This document shows positions 7,945 to 15,687 of a stretch of 23,352 nucleotides of DNA, one piece after another. Within the stretch, counting starts at the first letter, position 1. Each line of letters begins with the position of its first letter. Origin of the DNA: TWA4 sp051879195 (lineage in GTDB: Bacteria; Bacillota; Clostridia; Lachnospirales; Lachnospiraceae); NCBI GenBank assembly GCA_051879195.1, contig JBJELO010000298.1, forward strand, positions 1-23,352, in the 5' to 3' direction. The notes under the pieces were generated by a model. The model made no database searches, had not been told where the DNA came from, and was given only the letters and a program-made list of their open reading frames with translations. Position numbers and translations under genes: made by a program.

Positions 7945-9213
7945 ATGAAAGCTAAAGCTGTTAGAATTCACGGCGCCAATGACCTGAGACTGGATGAATT
8001 TGAACTTCCGGAGATTACTGATGACGAAATCCTGGTTAAAGTCGTTTCCGACAGTATCTGCATGTCCACCTACAAGTGTGCAACTCTTGGTGAGGCTCAC
8101 AAGCGTGTACATGATGATGTTGCAGAACATCCCGCGATTGCAGGTCACGAATTTGCCGGTGACATCGTTAAAGTCGGCAAGAACCATCAGGACCGTTTCA
8201 AACCCGGCATGAAGTTTACGATTCAGCCCGCTCTGAACTACAAGGGAACCATGTGGAGCCCCGGATATTCTTACGAGTTCTGCGGCGGAGATGCTACCTA
8301 CTGCATCATTCCTTCAGAAGTTATGGAATGTGACTGCATGCTGGAGTACACAGGACGCGCTTACTATGAAGCATCTCTGGCTGAGCCCATGTCCTGCAGT
8401 ATCGGTGCTTTCAACGCTGCTTACCATACACAGATGGGTGTTTACACACATCAGATGGGTATTAAAGAAGGCGGCAAGCTGGCAATCATGGCAGGTGCAG
8501 GCCCCATGGGTCTGGGCGCTCTGACCTACGCTCTGCATCGTGACGTTCGTCCTTCCATGGTTGTTGTGACTGACCTGAATCAGGAACGTCTGGACCGTGC
8601 AGCACATCTCTTCCCTCCGGCTGAATATGCTGAACAGGGAATTGAACTGCATTTTGTAAATACCGGCAATTTTGAAGATCCGGTTGCTGAACTGCGCAGA
8701 ATTTCCGGCGGTACAGGATATGATGATGTTCTCTGCTACGCTCCCGTTGCTGCTGTTGTAAAACAGTCCAGCGAAATCCTGGGCCGCGATGGCTGCCTGA
8801 ATTTCTTTGCAGGTCCCACTGACAACAAATTCAGTGCGGAAATGAACTTCTACGATGTACACTACAATTCTACACACGTAATGGGTACCACAGGCGGCAA
8901 CACCGCAGATATGATCGAATCTCTGGAACTGACTGCTGCAAAACGGATCGATCCCGCTGTTATGGTAACACATGTAGGCGGTCTTGATGCAGCTGCAGAC
9001 ACCACTCTGAATCTGCCGGGGATTCCCGGCGGCAAGAAGCTGATCTACACACATCTGTCCATGCCTCTGACTGCACTGACTGATTTCCGTGCAAGAGGTG
9101 AAGCAGAAAATGATCCCCGTCTGATTGCCCTGGCAGATATTATTGATGCCAACAAAGGTCTGTGGTCTCCCGAAGCAGAAGAATATCTGCTTGCCAATTT
9201 TGTAACTGAATAA
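7945..9213 (+). CDS. Zinc-dependent medium-chain dehydrogenase, SorE-like (sugar-phosphate dehydrogenase)
   Basis: The 422-residue protein belongs to the zinc-containing alcohol dehydrogenase (MDR) superfamily. The catalytic zinc region is visible in DSICMSTYK (C near residue 37) and GHEFAGDIVKVG. The Rossmann glycine motif GAGPMGLG lies at residues 184-191. At over 400 residues it is longer than ordinary alcohol dehydrogenases (~350), and it resembles L-sorbose-1-phosphate reductase (SorE)-type proteins found with PTS genes. AAAGGAG at 7931-7937 supports the ATG at 7945. In this operon it sits where a hexitol-phosphate dehydrogenase is needed between an MtlA-type permease and a PfkB kinase. 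It may therefore oxidise a hexitol phosphate to a ketose phosphate. The exact substrate is an inference from context. Confidence 0.82.
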   Translation: MKAKAVRIHGANDLRLDEFELPEITDDEILVKVVSDSICMSTYKCATLGEAHKRVHDDVAEHPAIAGHEFAGDIVKVGKNHQDRFKPGMKFTIQPALNYKGTMWSPGYSYEFCGGDATYCIIPSEVMECDCMLEYTGRAYYEASLAEPMSCSIGAFNAAYHTQMGVYTHQMGIKEGGKLAIMAGAGPMGLGALTYALHRDVRPSMVVVTDLNQERLDRAAHLFPPAEYAEQGIELHFVNTGNFEDPVAELRRISGGTGYDDVLCYAPVAAVVKQSSEILGRDGCLNFFAGPTDNKFSAEMNFYDVHYNSTHVMGTTGGNTADMIESLELTAAKRIDPAVMVTHVGGLDAAADTTLNLPGIPGGKKLIYTHLSMPLTALTDFRARGEAENDPRLIALADIIDANKGLWSPEAEEYLLANFVTE

Positions 9214-9215
9214 TG

Positions 9216-9245
9216 CATCGGACTCCTGTTTTTGGGAGTCCGGTG
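9216..9245 (+). other. Intercistronic hairpin without T-run
   Basis: An 11-bp stem (9216-9226 with 9235-9245, one G-T wobble, otherwise perfect; core CGGACTCC/GGAGTCCG) with an 8-nt loop starts 3 bp after the dehydrogenase stop. A second short CCGG...CCGG stem follows. The absence of a T-run argues for read-through into the regulator gene. Confidence 0.6.
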
Positions 9246-9312
9246 CCGGGAATCCGGATGACTCCGATCCCCGTCCGGGTCCCGCCTGATCCAAAAACAG
9301 GAGGATACATAT

Positions 9313-10074
9313 ATGGATTCAATGGAAAGCCGCAGAAATGCAATCGTTGAACTGATCAATAAGAACGGAACGGTAAAATTCACACAGATCAAAAAGGCCT
9401 TTCCCGATGTTTCGGAAATGACTCTGCGCACCGATCTGAAAGCGCTGGATACAGCGAAACGGATCGTGCGTATCCATGGGGGAGCCAAATCTGTGCAGGT
9501 GGTAATAGGTACGGATGATTTCATGAATAAACGTTCTGTCCGCAATATACAGGCAAAGCAGCGCATCGCAAAAAAGGCGCTGACGCTTCTGCAGCCGAAT
9601 ACCAATATTTTTCTGGATTCCGGCAGCACCACAACAGAATTTGCCCGCATTTTCCCCGATCAGTCCAATCTGATATATACTTCAGGATTAACCTGCGCCA
9701 CGGAGCTGGCCAATCTGGAAAAGCCGTCTGTCACACTGCCCGGCGGGAATCTGAACCGTTACAGTCTGAGCGTGTACGGATATTCTGCCATCCATGAGCT
9801 GGAACGGGTCAATTTCGCCCAGACCTATCTGGGTGTCACAAGCTTCAGCTATGATACGGGGTTTACCTGTGGCAGCAACGATGAGGCGTTATTGAAGCAG
9901 ACGGCCATGAGGCAGTCGAGGCAGACCATCGTACTGATGGATTCTTCCAAAATCGGCGCTGTCAGTTCCTTCAATATCTGCAGTCTGAAGGATGTGGATA
10001 TCATCGTATCGGATGATCTCCTTCCGGAAGAATTTGTCCTGGAGTGCAGAAAAAATAATGTAACGATACTTTAG
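9313..10074 (+). CDS. DeoR/GlpR-family transcriptional regulator
   Basis: The 253-residue protein has a typical N-terminal DeoR helix-turn-helix (residues about 5-58, with VSEMTLRTDLKALD as recognition region and RIVRIHGGA at the domain end). The sugar-phosphate-sensing DeoRC domain follows (about 75-235), with the family marks FLDSGSTTTEFA and LMDSSKIG. Members usually repress sugar operons and are released by a phosphorylated intermediate. The ATG at 9313 follows CAGGAGG; a second ATG at 9322 is possible. Lying inside the PTS operon, it most probably controls the promoter at 6623-6651 through the TTGAAACAA repeats. The last codons overlap a 15-bp tandem repeat. Confidence 0.92.
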   Translation: MDSMESRRNAIVELINKNGTVKFTQIKKAFPDVSEMTLRTDLKALDTAKRIVRIHGGAKSVQVVIGTDDFMNKRSVRNIQAKQRIAKKALTLLQPNTNIFLDSGSTTTEFARIFPDQSNLIYTSGLTCATELANLEKPSVTLPGGNLNRYSLSVYGYSAIHELERVNFAQTYLGVTSFSYDTGFTCGSNDEALLKQTAMRQSRQTIVLMDSSKIGAVSSFNICSLKDVDIIVSDDLLPEEFVLECRKNNVTIL

Positions 10075-10104
10075 GTTACAGTACTTTTAGTAACGATACT
10101 TTAC
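10060..10104 (+). repeat. Three tandem 15-bp units overlapping the deoR-family stop codon
   Basis: Units at 10060-10074, 10075-10089 and 10090-10104 have the consensus GTAACGATACTTTA plus one base. Units 1 and 3 share 14 identical bases; unit 2 is diverged (GTTACAGTACTTTTA). The first unit encodes the last residues and stop of the regulator. It may be an operator array or a slippage product. Confidence 0.8.
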
Positions 10105-10156
10105 ATTTTCGATTGTATTTTCAGTTGTAGTTTCCATAATCCCCCATTTCGGCTGC

Positions 10157-10187
10157 GTCGGGAAATTCCCTGCATGGTTTTCCCGAC
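10157..10187 (+). other. Hairpin in the PTS permease leader
   Basis: The perfect 9-bp stem GTCGGGAAA (10157-10165) with TTTCCCGAC (10179-10187) and a 13-nt loop lies between the two 15-bp repeat arrays. No T-run follows. Confidence 0.6.
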
Positions 10188-10201
10188 ACGGCATGATGAC
10201 T

Positions 10202-10246
10202 CTCAGAAGTATTTCTCTCAGAAATATTTTTCTCAGGAGTATTTTC
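10202..10246 (+). repeat. Second set of three tandem 15-bp units, upstream of the PTS permease
   Basis: Units at 10202-10216, 10217-10231 and 10232-10246 follow the pattern CTCAGAAGTATTTCT with 2-4 substitutions each. They end 25 bp before the GGAGG ribosome binding site of the permease. The unit length equals that of the array at 10060-10104, but the sequence differs. Confidence 0.8.
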
Positions 10247-10283
10247 AGCCATCACGTTTTGAAATCAAATGGAGGTTTACAAC

Positions 10284-12152
10284 ATGAAAAGTAAAGTACA
10301 GAGTTTTGGTAAATTTTTGTCCGCAATGGTCATGCCGAATATCGGTGCGCTGATTGCGTTCGGTTTTCTGGCTGCACTGTTCATCGATACAGGCTGGATT
10401 CCCAATAAAGGCTTCAGCAGCATGGTAGGTCCCATGCTGACTTACCTGATTCCCATACTGATCGCTTCCACCGGCGGTAAAATGATCGGCGGCGACCGCG
10501 GCCGCGTGGTTGGTGCAATCGCCGTAGTCGGTGCCATCATGAGCAACACGGAAATCACCATGCTGATGGCAGCCATGGTTATGGGTCCTCTGGCCGGTTT
10601 CTGTATCAAGAAATTTGACGAAGCCATGGACGGCCATATGCCCGCCGGCTTTGAGATGCTGATCAACAACTTCTCCGCAGGTATCATCGGTATGCTTCTG
10701 GCAATGCTTGGATATCTGGCAATCGGACCTTTCATGAGCGCAGTTCTCGGCGTTCTTTCCGCAGGTGTCAACATCCTGGTTAACCACGGTCTGCTGCCTC
10801 TTGTAGCTATATTCATCGAGCCTGCAAAGGTTCTGTTCCTGAACAATGCCATCAACCATGGTATTTTCACCCCTCTTGCAACAGCACAGGCTGCTGAAGC
10901 AGGTAAGTCCATCATGTACATGCTGGAGCCCAACCCCGGTCCCGGTCTTGGTGTTCTGCTGGCATACATGTTCTTCTGCAAAGATAAAGCAACAAAGGAT
11001 TCCGCACCCGGTGCTGTAATCATTCACCTGTTCGGCGGTATTCATGAAATCTACTTCCCTTACATCCTGATGAACCCGCTGGTTATTATTGCACCTATCG
11101 TTGGTAATGTAGCTGCTATCTTCTGGTTCTCACTGACAGGCTGCGGTCTGCAGGGACCTGCTTCACCCGGTTCCATCATCGCTTACCTGATGATGACACC
11201 CGGCTCCGATATGCTGAAGGTTATCGTAGGCGTACTCCTGTCTGCAGGTATCTCATTTGCCATTGCTTCCCCCATTGTCAGAATGGCAGGCAGCAAGAGT
11301 CTGGAAGAAGCACAGAACGAAATGGCAGCCATGAAGGCAGAAGCCAAAGGTCAGGCTGCTCCCAAGGCAATCGCACGTACCGGTGAAGTTAAGAAAATCG
11401 TTTTCGCCTGCGATGCAGGTATGGGATCTTCTGCAATGGGCGCTACCAAATTCCGCAACAGAATCAAAGCAGCCCGCCCGGACATTACCGTAATCAATAC
11501 CTCCGTAGACAACATCCCCGGAGACTGTGATATCGCTGTTGTTCAGACAACTCTGGCTGAACGTGCGAAAAAATCCGCACCCCAGGCACAGCTGGTTACC
11601 ATCGGCAACTTCCTGGCTGACCCCGAACTGGATAATCTGTACTTCCAGTTAACAACCAATGACGTTCCTTTAACAGCAGCACCTGCTGCCGGTGAAAATA
11701 CAGACGTAGTGATCCCTGAAGTACCTGTTAAAAAGCAGGTAATTGTAAAGGAAGGTATCCGTCTCGGACAGAAACCCGTTACGAAGGAAGAAGCAATCCG
11801 CGCTGCCGGTGAGCTGCTCCACGAACTGGGTTATGTAGAAGCCGATTATATCGACGCCATGCAGGAACGTGAAAAACTGATCACCACCTACATGGGTATG
11901 GGTGTAGCTATCCCCCACGGAACAACCCAGGCACACCGTACCGTAAAGAAGACCGGTATTGTCTTCCTCCAGTATCCCGAAGGCGTAGACTTCGGTGATG
12001 AAAAGGCACAGCTGATCTTCGGTATTGCCGGTATCGGCAACGAACATATGGATCTGCTCAGCGAGATCTGCAACATGCTGGAAGATGAAGAACGTCTGGA
12101 AAAACTGAAAACAACAGGCGACATCGACTGGGTACTGGAGCAGTTCACCTGA
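10284..12152 (+). CDS. mtlA: PTS mannitol-type permease, fused EIICBA
   Basis: The 622-residue membrane protein imports and phosphorylates a hexitol using phosphoenolpyruvate. The IIC membrane domain (about 1-345) starts KVQSFGKFLSAMVMPNIGA and has the MtlA marks FLNNAINHGIF and GGIHEIYFPY (near residue 252). The IIB domain carries the phosphocysteine C376 in CDAGMGSSAMGA, and the IIA domain carries the phosphohistidine H545 in IPHGT. Linkers rich in Ala/Lys (350-365) and Ala/Pro (about 455-480) join the domains, and total length matches the three-domain E. coli MtlA (637). The start at 10284 follows GGAGG (10271-10275); an ATG at 10269 lacks one. The family is mannitol-specific in known cases, but there is no mtlD in the operon, so another hexitol cannot be excluded. 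Confidence 0.93.
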   Translation: MKSKVQSFGKFLSAMVMPNIGALIAFGFLAALFIDTGWIPNKGFSSMVGPMLTYLIPILIASTGGKMIGGDRGRVVGAIAVVGAIMSNTEITMLMAAMVMGPLAGFCIKKFDEAMDGHMPAGFEMLINNFSAGIIGMLLAMLGYLAIGPFMSAVLGVLSAGVNILVNHGLLPLVAIFIEPAKVLFLNNAINHGIFTPLATAQAAEAGKSIMYMLEPNPGPGLGVLLAYMFFCKDKATKDSAPGAVIIHLFGGIHEIYFPYILMNPLVIIAPIVGNVAAIFWFSLTGCGLQGPASPGSIIAYLMMTPGSDMLKVIVGVLLSAGISFAIASPIVRMAGSKSLEEAQNEMAAMKAEAKGQAAPKAIARTGEVKKIVFACDAGMGSSAMGATKFRNRIKAARPDITVINTSVDNIPGDCDIAVVQTTLAERAKKSAPQAQLVTIGNFLADPELDNLYFQLTTNDVPLTAAPAAGENTDVVIPEVPVKKQVIVKEGIRLGQKPVTKEEAIRAAGELLHELGYVEADYIDAMQEREKLITTYMGMGVAIPHGTTQAHRTVKKTGIVFLQYPEGVDFGDEKAQLIFGIAGIGNEHMDLLSEICNMLEDEERLEKLKTTGDIDWVLEQFT

Positions 12153-12170
12153 TCTGTCCCCCCACAGATC
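12151..12170 (+). other. Short hairpin at the PTS permease stop codon
   Basis: GATCTGT (12151-12157) and ACAGATC (12164-12170) form a perfect 7-bp stem with a 6-C loop directly at the TGA stop. There is no T-run; the real terminator is 70 bp further on. Confidence 0.55.
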
Positions 12171-12240
12171 AATGTGACTCGGCAGATTATTTGAAGACAC
12201 AGACAAAACAGACATAATCCAACAGACAAAACCCCGCAAA

Positions 12241-12285
12241 GCCCGCCCCGGAGAGAGAAAAACTCCCCGGAGGCGGGCTTTTTTC
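12241..12285 (+). terminator. Rho-independent terminator of the PTS operon
   Basis: The GC-rich stem GCCCGCC-CCGG (12241-12251) pairs with CCGG-A-GGCGGGC (12267-12278), has an A-rich loop, and is followed by six T residues (12279-12284). It ends the kinase-dehydrogenase-regulator-permease operon. Confidence 0.93.
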
Positions 12286-12301
12286 TAACGAAAAGAAGCT
12301 G

Positions 12302-12347
12302 ACATTTATAAATGTATCTGTTAATACTGAATTTTGTGTGGTACAAT
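12302..12347 (+). promoter_or_regulatory. Candidate extended -10 promoter with upstream palindrome
   Basis: TGG-TACAAT (12339-12347) is an extended -10 element without a clear -35 box. A perfect 14-bp palindrome, ACATTTATAAATGT, lies at 12302-12315, about 30 bp upstream. Together they would drive the decayed gene that starts at 12395. Confidence 0.4.
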
Positions 12348-12394
12348 ATCAATGATGTGGAAATATTTAGTTTAATGTGAAGGGAGGATTACAC

Positions 12395-12915
12395 ATGAAG
12401 ATGACAGATTTTCTCGGAGAAGCCACAGAATATGATAAAAAGCAGGCTGTTGAACGCAGGAAAATGAAAAGCTGGCTTAAAAGCGTCAGATTCCATCTAC
12501 TCGAAGGAATCCTATTCTGGCTGATATTTTTGCACGTCTTGGATATATGGAGCGTCAGGGCAGTGGTTTGAGTAAAATTCGTACTGCATATAAAAATGCT
12601 GCTAACTTTCGGACAGGTATGGAACCGACATTCCGTTCTAATCGCGTTGAGTTTACGGTGAAACTTCCGAACTTGAATTTTCAAACATCCCAAAATGAAG
12701 CTTTAAATGAAGCTTTAAATGAAGCTTTAACGGCTAATCAAAAACTATTGCTGAATATGATTCGTAATAATCCGGCTATTACTCAAAAAGAGATTATGGA
12801 AAATGCATCTATGTCGAGAAGTACCGTTCAGAGAACAATAAAAGAATTGTCAGAAATGGGACGGTTGGCACGAGTTGGTTCAAAGAGAAGCGGCAGTTGG
12901 GTTGTTAATGATTAA
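12395..12915 (+). pseudogene. Schlafen/AlbA_2-type ATP-binding protein, internally deleted
   Basis: The 5' part (12395 to about 12488) has a good ribosome binding site (GGGAGG) and encodes TDFLGEATEYDKKQAVERRKMKSWLKSV, the usual N-terminus of AlbA_2-domain (Schlafen-like) putative ATP-binding or helicase-like regulators. From about 12490 the homologous frame shifts by one. The sequence then reads STRRNPILADIFARLGYMERQGSGLSKI, which is the end of the same family's ATPase-like domain, followed by a NEAL repeat linker and a C-terminal winged helix (TQKEIMENASMSRSTVQRTIKELSEMGRLAR). Most of the AlbA_2 core and ATPase-like middle is missing, probably several hundred bp. The original N-terminal frame runs to a stop at 12571 with junk sequence. 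An internal ATG at 12547 could express the 122-residue winged-helix tail alone, but it has no convincing ribosome binding site. Confidence 0.72.
12694..12729 (+). repeat. Three 12-bp units encoding NEAL-NEAL-NEAL
   Basis: AATGAAGCTTTA is repeated perfectly three times (12694-12705, 12706-12717, 12718-12729) in the linker before the C-terminal winged helix of the broken Schlafen-like gene. The repeat is in frame, and repeated short linkers at this point are a habit of the family. Confidence 0.9.
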
Positions 12916-12960
12916 AAAATGTTTACAATTGTTCGGGATACCAAAAGGATACATTCAGGT

Positions 12961-13003
12961 GGTATGATAGAGACAGATAAAAAATAGTCGGACTTACCGA
13001 CGT
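12961..13003 (+). promoter_or_regulatory. Candidate promoter and small dyad before the two-component genes
   Basis: TGG-TATGAT (extended -10, about 12960-12968) precedes the response regulator gene; no -35 box was recognised. A dyad, GTCGG (12989-12993) with CCGAC (12999-13003), lies in the predicted leader just upstream of the ribosome binding site. Confidence 0.4.
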
Positions 13004-13019
13004 TTAGAGGGGGGATCCC

Positions 13020-13754
13020 ATGGAGAATACCGGCTGTCGCCTGCTGCTTGCGGAGGATGATGCTTTGATGCAGGAGGCTGTGACAGATTATTTCGCAGGC
13101 AAGGGATGGATTACAGATACGGCGTCGAATGGTGTGCAGGCACTGGAGAAGGCAAAAAAAGGAAATTATCACCTGATTCTTCTGGATGTGATGATGCCGG
13201 GACCGGACGGCTTTTCGGTCTGCAGGAGAATCCGTAAAGGTGAAGCCGGTCCGGCGGATGTTCCCGTGATTTTTATTACAGCCCGTGCCATGGAAGAAGA
13301 CGAGCTGAACGGCTATGCGCTGGGTGCGGACGATTATGTGGTAAAGCCGTTTTCCCTCCCTGTGCTGTATGCCAAAGCGCAGGTTATGATAAAACGTTCT
13401 CAAAACCGGAGAAGCGGCGAAGGGGAAAACTGTATCATGGGAGAAGAGGGAAAATGCAGCAGTTTTCTGCAGATAAGGGGAATCACTGTTAATGAAACAA
13501 TTCGTCAGGTAACGAGTGACGGCAGGATATGCAGGCTCCCTCCTCTGGAGTATGAGATGCTGGTTTTCTTCATGAAACATCCTGGCCGGATTTTCAGCAG
13601 GGAGCAGCTGCTGATCCGGTTCTGGGGATATGATTTCGATGGAAATCCCCGTGTGGTGGATAACCATATCAAAAAACTGCGCAGGGCTCTCGGGAAAAAC
13701 GGAGAGGAAATCCGCACAGCGCGAAAATCGGGCTACTGGATGAAAGGAAGGTGA
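13020..13754 (+). CDS. OmpR/PhoB-family response regulator
   Basis: The 244-residue transcription factor has an N-terminal receiver domain with acidic pocket E12-D13-D14, phosphoacceptor D56 (LLDVMMPG), T87 and K109 (VVKPF). A linker of about 35 residues is rich in Gly, Glu and Cys. The C-terminal winged-helix DNA-binding domain (about 155-243) has the typical RIFSREQLLIRFWG and VVDNHIKKLRRALG elements. It starts at an ATG preceded by a G-rich ribosome binding site (AGAGGGGGG). Its stop lies 4 bp before the kinase gene, so the two form one transcript and a cognate pair. Target genes are not shown by the sequence; the nucleoside cluster downstream is the nearest candidate. Confidence 0.94.
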   Translation: MENTGCRLLLAEDDALMQEAVTDYFAGKGWITDTASNGVQALEKAKKGNYHLILLDVMMPGPDGFSVCRRIRKGEAGPADVPVIFITARAMEEDELNGYALGADDYVVKPFSLPVLYAKAQVMIKRSQNRRSGEGENCIMGEEGKCSSFLQIRGITVNETIRQVTSDGRICRLPPLEYEMLVFFMKHPGRIFSREQLLIRFWGYDFDGNPRVVDNHIKKLRRALGKNGEEIRTARKSGYWMKGR

Positions 13755-13758
13755 CGGC

Positions 13759-15648
13759 ATGAAGCGGAACATGAAAACGATTATTATCTCTGTATTTATC
13801 TGTATTTATGTTCTGTCCATGGCTGCGGCCACGGTCTTTGCATCTTTTTACAGGAAAAATGAAATGGATCATGAACGTGTGAAATACTCTGTTTCTCTGG
13901 TATCATTTCTGTCTTCTTCAGACCAGACGCGCAGGGAAATGAAGTCTGAGGGGATCACCGGGACAATCATGGGCTATCAGGCTTATCTGACAGAGCTGCT
14001 GGCCATGCACAGCGACCGGTATCAGCAGATATCGGCGGCATTTTACGATATGGAAGGCAATAAACTGGCACAGACCGGTTCTCTTCTGGGAATACAGACT
14101 TCATCGGTCCGGAAAGACAGTCAGATGACAGCGACAAACAGTTTTTATTATGATGCCGGTGAATATCTGAGCCGGGAGGAGCTGGAGCAGCTTGGCGAAT
14201 ATCTGGAGCAGAATGAGAAAACTGACAGGCAGCATTCGCCGGAACCCTATCGGATTTCCATCCGTGTGCGGAATGGAGCTGCAGAAGAAAACTATGATCC
14301 CGATGCGGGGTATGATGACTACGATCCGCAGAAAACAGCACTTACCGATCTGGCAGTTCAGAAAATCACATGGAGCGACATGGACCGCAATCCGGAAGCG
14401 GAAGTTGATTCTCTCACCGGAGCCATGTGGTCGGAGGAAATTCCCGTTTATCGGAATATTGATTCGGAGTATGAGGGGTATATACAAGAAGATGATGTGG
14501 ACAGGGTGCTGCATTATCAACAGACAGATGATGAGGTGGTTTTTACATGGACCGATGGACAGGGTGAGGCCGGGGGATGGGAAGTGACAGACTGGGACAG
14601 CATTTCCACAGCCATGTTTCCGGGGCTGAAGGAAGGATATCGGGAGTGGCTTTCCTGGATGGATCATACATATCTGCATCAGTTTCCTGATAAAATACTG
14701 GATATGGAGACGGCTCTGGACCGTATGTACAGCGGAGAAGGGAAAACTCTGGAGGAAACCTCGGGTATCGGTTTCGAAGCAGACCGGTGGAACCGGACTC
14801 TGACCTGCTATCCGGTTGTTATGGCAGATAGTGATGCGTTTTATGAAGAAAAAACTTCCGGCAGTATGACACTGGCCGAGCCCTACTACTATCTGTTTGT
14901 GGCCGCGGAAACTCATCCTGTGCGGTCGGCGGTTCATATGCTGCGTTTTGTTTACCTGGGGAGCTGCCTTTTTATCCTGGCCTGTATGTTTCTGGTTTTA
15001 TATGTGATTCAGAGAACTGCCGGAAAACGGGAGCAGATGGAGGAGGGCAGACGGGATTTTACCAATGCGGTGGCCCATGAACTGAAAACACCGCTGGGCA
15101 TCACCCGGGCATTTGCGGAGAATCTGGCGGAAAATACGGCGGAGGAAAAAAGGGAATATTATGTGGAGCAGATCATCCGGCAGACGGAGGAAATGGATCG
15201 GCTGGTTCTTGACATGATCGATGCTTCCAAGCTGGATTCGGACCTGCTGGTGCTGCAGAAAGAAATTGTCAGTCTGAATGAACTTCTGGATACACAGCTG
15301 AAGAAGCTGGAGCCTGCCGCGGAACAGAAAAATCTGACTGTGGAAAGACAGGACGAAGCGGAATTTACAGTGGTCGGTGACCCCAAATATCTGGAAAAAG
15401 CGGTCTGGAATCTGCTTGTCAATGCAGTGGTACATAACCGGCAAAATGGCAGTATTTCCATTCGGATCAGAAAAAATGAGCTGATTCTGGAGAACACGGT
15501 GATACCGGATCAGGGCGAATCGTCCGGAGAGCAGAATACCGGAATCGGACTTTATCTGACAGAAAAGATTCTGGAAAAGCATCATCTGTATCTTAATATG
15601 GAGATGAAAGAAGACGGGACGTGCTGCAGCTTTCGGCTGTGGGTATAA
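13759..15648 (+). CDS. Sensor histidine kinase, membrane-bound
   Basis: The 629-residue protein has an N-terminal membrane helix (about residues 6-28) and a large extracytoplasmic sensor region of about 360 residues with acidic, Tyr/Asp-rich parts and no family I recognise. A second helix follows (about 394-416, RFVYLGSCLFILACMFLVLY). The HisKA domain has phosphoacceptor H440 in VAHELKTPLG. The HATPase domain has N-box N555 (NLLVNAVVHN) and a G2 box around 595-597 (GIGLYL). The ATPase lid is short, and the usual DxGxG box is replaced by LENTVIPDQGES, a form seen in some BceS/VanS-like kinases of Firmicutes. All residues needed for phosphotransfer to the upstream regulator seem present. The signal is unknown. 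Confidence 0.93.
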   Translation: MKRNMKTIIISVFICIYVLSMAAATVFASFYRKNEMDHERVKYSVSLVSFLSSSDQTRREMKSEGITGTIMGYQAYLTELLAMHSDRYQQISAAFYDMEGNKLAQTGSLLGIQTSSVRKDSQMTATNSFYYDAGEYLSREELEQLGEYLEQNEKTDRQHSPEPYRISIRVRNGAAEENYDPDAGYDDYDPQKTALTDLAVQKITWSDMDRNPEAEVDSLTGAMWSEEIPVYRNIDSEYEGYIQEDDVDRVLHYQQTDDEVVFTWTDGQGEAGGWEVTDWDSISTAMFPGLKEGYREWLSWMDHTYLHQFPDKILDMETALDRMYSGEGKTLEETSGIGFEADRWNRTLTCYPVVMADSDAFYEEKTSGSMTLAEPYYYLFVAAETHPVRSAVHMLRFVYLGSCLFILACMFLVLYVIQRTAGKREQMEEGRRDFTNAVAHELKTPLGITRAFAENLAENTAEEKREYYVEQIIRQTEEMDRLVLDMIDASKLDSDLLVLQKEIVSLNELLDTQLKKLEPAAEQKNLTVERQDEAEFTVVGDPKYLEKAVWNLLVNAVVHNRQNGSISIRIRKNELILENTVIPDQGESSGEQNTGIGLYLTEKILEKHHLYLNMEMKEDGTCCSFRLWV

Positions 15649-15687
15649 AACTTTTGAAATGTACAAACAATAACTGCGGCAGAATTC

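Noticed and set aside
8314..9294. Minus-strand open frame of 326 codons opposite the dehydrogenase
   Set aside because: The translation is Cys/His/Gln-rich with no family resemblance; the + strand protein is clearly an MDR dehydrogenase.
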